Of a DNA stretch of 64,000 nt, positions 56,177-64,000 are shown one piece after another. Numbering within the stretch: position 1 is the first letter of the stretch; each line of letters opens with the position of its first letter. Position numbers and translations under genes: made by a program. This DNA comes from Antilocapra americana (lineage: Eukaryota; Chordata; Mammalia; Artiodactyla; Antilocapridae), in the NCBI GenBank assembly GCA_007570785.1, contig ML664152.1, forward strand, positions 5,946,683-6,010,682, written 5' to 3'. Below the pieces are notes generated by a model, which did no database searches, had not been told where the DNA came from, and saw only the letters and a list, made by a program, of their open reading frames with translations.

Positions 56177-57740
56177 CCTAAATACACTGGTAAAAGTCAA
56201 ATGATCATGTATGTCATTTGTTTGGGACTCTAGTTCCACTGACCTGCATATCTTATTTTTTTTTTTTACACTGAGAATATATTATCTTGATCACACAACT
56301 CTATAATTAGTCTATATCCTTCAAGTTTGTTCTTATTAAAAGTTGTTTCAGGGAATCTCTATCTTTTGAATTTCTTTACACATTTTAAAATTAGTTTGTC
56401 ACCAGTCTTCTAGGACTATGATTAGAAGTGTATTAAGTTCAAGAATAAAGGAAGAATTAACATCCTAAAAATATTGAAGCCTCTAATTCATGATAATTAT
56501 TTAATCCTACATTTATTTTAGTCTACTTTCATTTCTCTCATATATATATTTACAGATCTTTTTGTATAGGTCTTATGTATTTAAAATATTTTACTTAAAT
56601 GTGTCCTATCATTTGTTCTCTTATAAGTGGTCTTAGTTTCACATCTTAACTTGTAATTGTTGTTGGTAGTATATATAGAAATATAATTTTTTGGTGTGTT
56701 TGTTTTGTAAGCTTGTTAAACTCATTTTTTTTTTTTTAGTTCTGGTGTGTCCTCTGATAAGTTACCTGGATTTTTTTTTTTTTTAGGTAGACAGTTATGT
56801 TGCCTATGCATATAGCTTTGCTTCTTGTTTTCCAATCTGCATGCATTGTATTTGCTTGCCTTTACTTCATCTTCTTGAAATTTTTTCACTGGGTAGAAAA
56901 TTCTATATTGACATTTTTCTTTCAGAACTTTACAGATGTTGCTCAATTGTCTGTGGCTTGTATAGAAAATCCATTGTCATTTTCATATTCATTCCTATAA
57001 TATGTTAACTCTGGCACTTTTAAATATTTTTTATTGCTGGATTTCGGCATTTAGGTAACCAGTGTGTCTTGGTGTTATTTTCTTCATGTGTCCTTATCTT
57101 AAGATTCATTGAACTTAGATCTATAATTTTATCATCTCATGAAATTTTGAATTGTTTATTTTAATATTTCCTTCAAGTATTCTTTCTTCAAATATTTTCC
57201 TGCTTTATCTCCACTCTTCTCTATCTGGGTCTCTAATTACATATATTCTGTGGTGTCAATGTTGTCCCATAGACCATTATTCTTTTTTTTCACTTTTTCT
57301 CCCCATATGTATGCAAGTTTGAAGAGTCTTACTATGGTTTCAAGTTCAGTGATGGCTTATTCTGCATTGTCCTATGTGCTATTAATTCCCATCCAGTGAT
57401 AATTTTTCATTTTAGATATTCTGTTTCTCATCCCATTAAGTTTCATTTCCATGTATATGATATACTTTATTTCTCTCCTCATTTTTTCTTCTACCTTTTT
57501 GAACAAATAGCATGTTTTTATGATAATCTTAATTTCTTCAGCTGTAAATCCCTTCATGGAAGCCATTTCTTGAACTCTTAATATTCCTGCTTTTAATATG
57601 CTTAGTAATTTTTTATTGGATGCCAGACACTAGGAATTTGATGCTGTTGAGTGCTGGATTCTTTAGTTTTCTTTAAATGTCATTGAAATTGTTTTCTGGT
57701 ATGCCATTGAATTACTTGACATCACTATGCTTTTATTAAG

Positions 57741-58130
57741 CCTTGGTCTACATGATTACAGGTGACAGTCGATATGGCCCCCTTAATAAAGAGATCCAAA
57801 TGCATTTCTGTGGTTGGCCGATGCCCTCTGTGGTCAGGTGTCAGCTCCCTCTGGATAGTGAAGACACAGACCCTTCCCAGCTCCAGGTGAGCTCTAATGA
57901 CTGTTCCGCTTATTCCATCTCATGGTTCTTTCCCAGCATCAGGTCATTTTCTCACTCACAGTCACAGTAAACTTGTGAACAGTAGACTAGGGGTCTCTCT
58001 ACAGAGCTGGGGATCTGATGCCTTCTCATTCATTTTGTGTTGGTCTCAGAGTATTGATCATGGTGCTATGAGCTGGGCATGTACTCATTTCGGTCTGCAT
58101 TACTTGAGGCATTGCCCTGACCAGGGCCAG
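57741..58130. other. Unassigned, may continue the ancient L1
   Basis: No clear homology. A 127-codon open frame at 57897-58280 has no domain. Confidence 0.35.
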
Positions 58131-58900
58131 TGTTGTTGCTGGCCCATGGCTTGTGAGTCTTATGATTGCAAGACACTCTCAGCAACAACCATCAGGGAAC
58201 TCTACAAAAGCCGAGTTTATTACTCAAGGGTTCTGGGGGTTCATGCCGTGTCCAGGGCCACACAGAGAGGTTGCAGGTAGATAGCGCATGTGGATCTGGG
58301 ATTTAGCCTTTATTAGAGTCAAAAGTGGGGTGCTTAGAGTTTTGTGGTTCACTCTCTTTTGATGAATTTAAAGCATAAGAGTGGGAACTGGACACAACAG
58401 GTCACTCAAGTGGTCCACTGTCCAGGTCACTCAGGACTTGCTTAAAGAGGAAATTTGGGGTGGGGTGGCTGGGCTTTTAATCTAGTTGTATAACTGATAA
58501 TATGTGGATCTGAGATGGATGTCTTCAAATTGTATACAGCTTAATGTTAGGTGCTTAATGTTAGGCACTTATGTTACAGGGAAAAAAAATAATTGTCAAG
58601 CGGTTGCACTCATTACTATAGCATCCTCCTCTTGTAGATTCTAGATGACTTGGCCACTTCAAGATTATGTGCTCTTAATGAAGAGGGGAGACCCTCAGGT
58701 TGTTGGTCCCTGCCTCGCGGCCAGGAACCTCTGTCCAGGCAGCAGGCTTGAGAAGTCACGAGATCACCTCATTTGGTTTCATCCCCTCAGGGTTATTCTG
58801 TTATGCTCCCTGACTTCCTGATCCTGTAAACCATTATTTTATCTATCTTGTCCATTTCTCAAGTATTTAAGTTGAAAGGGTAAATACGGACTCTCTTCCT
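58131..58900 (-). mobile_element. Possible ruminant ERV LTR, antisense
   Basis: 'gccgagtttattactcaagggttctgg' with a reversed AATAAA (tttatt, about 58215), followed by 'catgccgtgtccagggccacacagagagg' and then a long GC-moderate body, looks like an LTR R/U5 region in reverse. I could not fix TG...CA ends or a target duplication. Confidence 0.35.
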
Positions 58901-59085
58901 CCATCACAGCAGAATGTGAAAGTGATTATTATATAATTTAGCATTTTAAAAGTTCAGCTCACTTTCTAAAGAAACTTTTTAATGCTAAAGCTCTCAATAT
59001 CCTGGCGCTAACAAGCACCAGTATTTTCTGTAGAATTTTTTATATGAATGGACATTTGAAAGTAGTATTTAAGTCCATGCTGTCT

Positions 59086-59295
59086 CCCTTAGTGGCTCAG
59101 TGGTAAAGAATCTGCCTGCAGTGCAGGAAATGCAGTAGACTCAGGTTTGATCCCTGGGTTGGGAAGATCCCTGGAGGAGGAAATAGCAACCATCTTTGGT
59201 ATTGTTGCCTGGAAATTTTCATGGACCGAGGAGCCTGGCAGACTACAGTCCACTGGGTCACAAAGAGTCAGACACAACTGAGAAACAGAGCATAC
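59086..59295 (+). mobile_element. Bov-tA SINE
   Basis: Sense Bov-tA ('ttagtggctcagtggtaaagaatctgcctgcag' to 'gtcagacacaactgagaaac'). Confidence 0.9.
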
Positions 59296-60546
59296 ATACA
59301 CATTTAAATACATACTAAAGTATTTCAATGACTCTTCAAGGTTGCCATGTTTTTTCCTCCATGAGCATATTAATATTGGGCCATAACACTGTTACTCGAA
59401 GAAATACTAAGTGATTTCTCAATGAAAAAAAGTAACTGCCAATCACCTAAAGATTCAGTTAGATCAGATGGTAATATTCAAATCCTACTCAAAAATCACC
59501 AAAAATGGGCTATTTCAAAGTGCTCTCTGATAGAGAACAAATGCCTCATTAATGAAAACCCACAGCTAAGAACACTAGTCATGTCATTTAAAATCATGAT
59601 TGACATCGTGGGGCACTAGGCATGCTGTGTTGCATGCATGAATGAACACCTCAATGTGCCATCATTCTGCTGTTACAGGGAGAGACCCTGTACACTCTCT
59701 CCTGGATGAATAAATAGGCTCAGGGAGGGAAATGCAGAGCAAGCTGATGTGCAGAAACAAAGCCTATGGCATACCTATATTCTTAAACCCTAGGACAAAC
59801 GACACCTTCCAGAAGAACTAACTCCGATTTAAGAATGTTATGTCAGAACTAGAAGATATTCAGTTTTCAGTTTGTCACTGTTGCTCATTAAATGGGTCCC
59901 CAAAACTGAGTGTGATACCCTGAGGTAACCTCTTATCATCTTTCACTCTGGGACTTAGGGCTTTTTCTGCCAAATATACCACAACTAGCACTTTCCTTCA
60001 TGATAGTAGTACGTAGCTTTTAATAATAGTTAATATAGCCCCTGAAAGCAAACAGTTCACATCATACTAATTGTTTTAAACTCTGACCTGAATCCTTCAA
60101 AGTTTCCTGTCTAGTTAGCCTATCATATACCTTCAAACTTAATACCCTTTCTTTCTTTCTCACCATTCATACCACTGATGAGAATTGTCAGTGCTAGCTG
60201 AGTCTTTTATTATTTCTCTCATTTTATATATTCTTTATTAACATTTCTTTATTTTTTATTATTTATTCTCATGTTGGGCAATTGAATGTTTCAGGTTTCA
60301 GACTGCTCTGTGTCCCCTAGTTGCAGAGCAAGGTTACATTCAGACAAAGATGGACCAAAGCATCTGCTGGTATTGTTGTTGTTGTTAACAACTCATTGGG
60401 TACAAGCCCATCAAGCAGCCAGAGAGTCTTGTAAAGAACAGGGTTCTTTTAATGGGATCCTTGAAAGATACGACCTTCATGTGGTTCATATGGATCTGCT
60501 TCATAGCTGGAAAGGTTGTGTCAGTTATTAATAGATGCTTAGAATG
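59296..60546. other. Unassigned sequence
   Basis: No gene or repeat recognised. Confidence 0.4.
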
Positions 60547-60769
60547 TGCTGTGTGCTCAGTTGCCCAGTGGTGCTTGACTCTTTGCAATCCCATGGACTG
60601 TAGGCTGCCAGGCTCCTCTGTCCATGAAATTTTCCAGGCAAAAATCCTGGAGTGGGTTGCTCTTTCCTCCTCCAGGAGATCTTCCCAACCCAGGGATTGA
60701 ACCCACATCCCCGGAGTCTCATGCATTGGCAGGTAGATTCCTTACCATTGTGTCACCTGGGAAGTCCAA
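60547..60769 (-). mobile_element. Bov-tA SINE, antisense, with TSD
   Basis: Antisense Bov-tA bounded by gcttagaatg (60537-60546) and gcttaggaaatg (from 60770), a near-repeat. Confidence 0.9.
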
Positions 60770-61352
60770 GCTTAGGAAATGACCATGAAACTTAGTGCCT
60801 GAGATAAACATCGTTTCCTATCTCATGATTCTTTGGGACAAGAAAGTTAGCAGGGGTAGGGAGGGCAGCTTGGCTCTGCTCCATGTGTTTCCAGCTGGAC
60901 TCTGGCTGTAGCATCAAAGCTGATCTTCCCACCTGTCTAGAGCCTAAGAAAGGACAACCCAGATGGCCAGGATTGCTGATATGTGGGGGCTTTCTCATCC
61001 TCCCTATGACCTTTGTGTTTATACAGAATGTATCATGCTCCAGAATCACCCCTCAGTATGGCCTTTTTCCATCAGGGTGGCTGAGACACCTTCTGTGGCC
61101 ACTGGATTCTACCTGAGCCAGATGAAGGCCATAGAGCTCTCATAAAATCCCACAGCATCATTTTGTTGGCCAAACAAATCACAGGGTCACCTAAACTTAT
61201 GGGGTGGAACCATAGCCGCTACCCCTTGAATCTCAGATTCAAGGCAGAATCATATCACAGAAGAGTGCTGACATGGAGAGGACTGATTTACTGGGGACCA
61301 TTTTGAAAACAGATCACTAAGTCTTAGCCCAAGGCTTCACCAGTGATTATAA
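60770..61352. other. Unassigned sequence
   Basis: No gene recognised. Confidence 0.4.
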
Positions 61353-61398
61353 TTCTTCCTCCAGGGGATCTTCCCTACCCAGGATCAAGCCCATATCT
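61353..61398 (-). mobile_element. Bov-tA fragment, antisense
   Basis: 'cttcctccaggggatcttccctacccaggatcaagcccatatctcc' is the Bov-tA middle in reverse. Confidence 0.7.
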
Positions 61399-61644
61399 CC
61401 TTGTGTCTTGATGTGTAAATCCTTTCCCTTTTGCTATTCATGTGCATTTTCAGAACATTTTTCCAGTGAAAGTGTTTAGCAGCAGCATTTGTTTATGGAA
61501 GAGATGAATCCCTTGAAGTGAACCCTCAGTGAGATAGCTGTCAAGTGGTATGTTGTGAACTTGTGCTCACAGAGATAGGAAAAGTGTCAGATGAGAGGAA
61601 ATTGCATGAGAAAGTGAAGTCCATTTCAGAGCCTTTTCACTTTT

Positions 61645-61995
61645 GTTTGTATGGTACTGTAGACTGAAGGTTTATGCTGCCTTCTCCTCACAATCCGTAG
61701 GTTGAAACCTGATGCCCAATGTGACAATACTGGGAGGCCGGGCCTTTGGGAGGTGATAAGGTTATAAGGATGGAGCGCTCACGAATGGGATAAGTGCCCT
61801 TATAAAAGAGACCTCAGGGAGTTCGCTACCCCTACCACCACAAGAGGACTCAGCAAGAAGACAGCTGTCTGTGAATCAAGGGTCAGACTTCCACCAGACA
61901 CCAAATCTGTACATGTCTTGATCTTGGCTGTCTACCGCATGAACTGTGAGAAGTAATTTATGTTGTTCACAAGGCCCTCAGTCTATATTTTTGTT
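61645..61995 (+). mobile_element. MaLR LTR (MLT1/MST-type)
   Basis: 'gtagactgaaggtttatg', 'ggccgggcctttgggaggtgataaggtt', 'tgggataagtgcccttataaaagagacc', 'aagaggactcagcaagaagacagctgtctgtgaa' and 'gaactgtgagaagtaatttatgttgtt' follow a MaLR LTR in sense. The TATA-like 'ttataaaag' is preserved. Confidence 0.8.
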
Positions 61996-62009
61996 ATGTT
62001 TCTGTTGTT

Positions 62010-62775
62010 TTGTTGTTCAGTCACTCAGTGCTATCTGACACTTTGCGATCCCATGGACTGCAGCACACCAGGCCCTTCTGTCCTCTATTATCTCCCACTG
62101 TTTGCTCAAATTCTTGCCCATTAAGTTGGTAATGCCATCCAACCATCTCATCTTCTGTGGCCACCTTATTCTCCTTCCCTCAATCTTTCCCAGCATCAGA
62201 ACTTTTTCCAAAGAGTTAGCTCTTCGAATCAAGTAGCCAAAGTGTTGGATCTTAAGCTTTAGCATGAATGAATATTCAGAGTTGGTTTCCTTTAGGATTG
62301 ACTAGTTTGATCTCCTTGCTGTCCAAGGTACTCTCAAGAGTCTTCTCCAGTACCACAGTTCAAAAGCATCAATTCTTTGACATTCATCCTTCTTTATTGT
62401 TCCACTCTCACATCCATAGAGGACTATTGGAAAATCCATAGCTTTGACTATATGGACCTTTGTTGGCAAAGTGATGTCTCTGCTTTTTAATATGCTGTCT
62501 AGGTTTGCAGTAGCTTTTCTTCCAAGGAGCAAGCATCTTTGAGTTTCATGGCTGCAGTCACTGTTCACAGTGATTTTGGAGCCCAAGAAAATAAAATCTG
62601 TCATTGTTTCCACTTTTCCCCTTCTATTTGCCATGAAATAATGGGCCTGAATGCTGTGATCTTAGTTTTTAGGAAGTTGAGTTTCAAGCCATCTTTGTCA
62701 CTCTCCTCTTGATGAGGGTCTTTAGTTCCTCATCATTTTCTGCCATTAGAGTGGTATCATCTTCAGGTGTGAGAT
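62010..62775 (-). mobile_element. BovB (RTE), antisense, longest copy here
   Basis: About 770 bases of BovB in reverse, from the 3' terminus ('ttgttgttcagtcactcagtg') to sequence downstream of the RT domain ('ttgatgagggtctttagttcctc'). It includes the C-terminal part of the BovB protein in two frames (62634-62302 and 62265-62017), recognisable by RDITLPTKV, DAFELWYWRRLLRVPWTARR and MRWLDGITN. The frame is broken near 62300-62270 and the element is 5'-truncated. Confidence 0.93.
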
Positions 62776-63634
62776 TTTTTTTTTTTTTGCTTTGTTATAA
62801 CAATCTGAAAGAACTGGGGTCCTTAGGGAACCAAATTAGACAACTATCCATTCGTTTTACTTGGCAAATTGCTTACCAGGTGATTCAGTACATTGTAATC
62901 CTGTTGATGATGTTGAAGTTAATATTATGAAAATAGAAATGCCTGAAAATAAAATCCATATTTTTTATAAAATATTTTATTAGTCATATTTTTGAGCTCT
63001 TAAGACTGTAACTGCTACAACTTTGAAAAATGTTCAAGAAAACATCCAGTACTCAAGCTTGATTAAAGAGGATAATGTCCTCATTAGCTTTCAAGTCTAG
63101 GACACCTCATCATCTTTATAGGTGCCAGTGGATTTTGCTGGAGTTTGTGACTGGTATTGTTGTGACAAAATGTAGTATCCTGGTAAGTTTAGGGGGGCAT
63201 GCATGCAGGTATGTTTGTGTGTGTGCATGTTGATGATAATGATGATCAGGGTCACAGCATGAAGCTAATGTCACTGTGGAAGGTGGATGGTACATGGGGT
63301 GATCCCCTGTTAGCTGGCAAGCAGTTTTCTCTACAGCTGCCAATGTATTCACTACAACATACTAGCACCTTTCATGGAAGGACCAGGTTGCACAGGGCAC
63401 AGTTTGGTGAACTCCAAACCCGACTTTTCAGATACCTAATTCCAATGAGAATTGTAATGAGCCTTGCCTTTAATTTATTCTTTGGAAATTATGTAGATTT
63501 ACTAATCACTTAGACTTTAAAATTTTCATAACCTTATATTACTGTATAAATATACCTTATCAGTTAGTGTATGCTAGTTCATTGATACAGTTTTCTTTTT
63601 GTTAAAGCAAGGATAATATCTAACAGTAACATTT
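62776..63634. other. Unassigned sequence
   Basis: No gene or repeat recognised apart from a T-run at about 62777-62789. The 104-codon frame at 63199-63513 has no domain. Confidence 0.4.
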
Positions 63635-64000
63635 TTCTTTTTCATTAAGGTTTTTTAATGGGTCTCAAATTCTGTGATAGATTTTTGTCAAGTTGTTTCT
63701 AGTAAAAAGTACTAATTTAAAAAGTTAATAATGGTCACAAAAATAAAAATGGTCCACAAAACATTCTCCTTTTGAAGGTTTTTTATTTTTATTTTTCTGA
63801 TGCATTATTACTATTAACCAGTCTTTTACTATTAAACTTAAATGACCAGTTGAGACAAATAATTCTGAGGCCTTCTTCCACCACTGATTAAGACTGGAGT
63901 GGCAGGTATTCAGGATACTATTCATTCAACCTTCAGAGTTTTCTGAGTAGACTTGGTGACCTTGCCAGTTCCAGCAGCCTTCTTGTCCACTGCTTTAATG
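63635..64000 (-). pseudogene. EEF1A1: EEF1A1-like retrocopy, 3' end
   Basis: Reverse complement of the end of the elongation factor 1-alpha 1 mRNA. The last 25 codons (63925-64000) read ...AVDKKAAGTGKVTKS..., then a TGA at 63922-63924. About 285 bases of 3' UTR follow, with landmarks such as 'tcttaatcagtggtggaagaagg', 'catttaagtttaatagtaaaagactgg', 'aggagaatgttttgtggacca' and 'gagacccattaaaaaa', ending in an A-rich remnant at about 63640. The terminal residues differ from the normal protein at several sites (for example Ala to Thr, and the final Ala-Lys to Val-Glu). The last coding exon and 3' UTR of EEF1A1 share one exon, so absence of introns cannot be shown here. Divergence plus the A-rich end favour a processed pseudogene. 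It continues past the window. Confidence 0.85.

Larger units (their letters stand above)
54940..57740 (-). mobile_element. Ancient L1 (L1M/HAL1-like), antisense, with layered insertions
   Basis: ORF2-end sequence in reverse ('ctcctcgccaatgcacctta', 'ctttacatattctagatagcaacc') continues through 55275-55735 and 56177-56880 ('atagttttagtcttccatttaagtctgtgatccac'-like and 'tttttgtataggtcttatg'). ORF1-like sequence follows at about 56880-57740. Part of ORF2 seems missing. It is interrupted by a CHR SINE and a Bov-tA that itself contains an L1-BT. Confidence 0.6.

Noticed and set aside
637..60769. tRNA genes suggested by many B-box-like ggttcgatcc words
   Set aside because: All instances examined sit in Bov-tA or CHR SINE heads with SINE bodies attached. 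None folds or ends as a free tRNA gene by inspection.

Overview
This window is non-coding, repeat-dominated DNA from a bovid, most likely cattle or a close relative. The call rests on ruminant-specific families recognised by eye: many Bov-tA/Bov-A2 tRNA-derived SINEs, the RTE retroposon BovB, and young L1-BT LINEs with their G-rich 3' UTR. They sit over artiodactyl layers (CHR-type SINEs, older artiodactyl L1 3' ends) and general mammalian layers (MIR, L2, MER5A, MaLR LTRs, ancient L1). I found no intact cellular gene, RNA gene, operon or CRISPR array. Nearly every long open frame is a fragment of a retroelement ORF or its antisense shadow.

Layout. 0-4.4 kb: SINEs, one holding a nested L1-BT, and a small hAT-like element. 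4.5-6.9 kb: an old, decayed LTR provirus-like element with a primer-binding site resembling tRNA-Ser. 7-12 kb: artiodactyl L1 3' ends and SINEs. 12-17 kb: a MaLR LTR, then an ancient antisense L1 interrupted by a SINE and by an internal L1-BT fragment that lacks a 3' end but is flanked by a 12-bp direct repeat. 17-25 kb: mostly unassigned AT-rich DNA with SINEs. 25.3-26.3 kb: BovB, then an L1-BT that appears to carry a 3' transduction. 27.7-35.1 kb: a full-length but inactivated antisense L1-BT with CpG-rich 5' UTR, ORF1 and ORF2. 35-50 kb: scattered SINE, BovB, MIR, MaLR and old L1. 50.4-54.35 kb: nested antisense L1s containing a 100-N assembly gap. 54.9-57.7 kb: an ancient L1 carrying CHR, Bov-tA and L1-BT insertions in layers. 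58-63.6 kb: a possible LTR, SINEs, a MaLR LTR and a longer BovB. 63.6-64 kb: the 3' end of an EEF1A1-like retrocopy running off the right edge.

There is no sign of a novel functional system. The informative content is retrotransposition mechanics: target-site duplications, nesting order, a likely transduction, and two insertions with atypical ends. All family names are from recognition of consensus-like sequence, not database search, and boundaries are usually good to about 5-20 bases.
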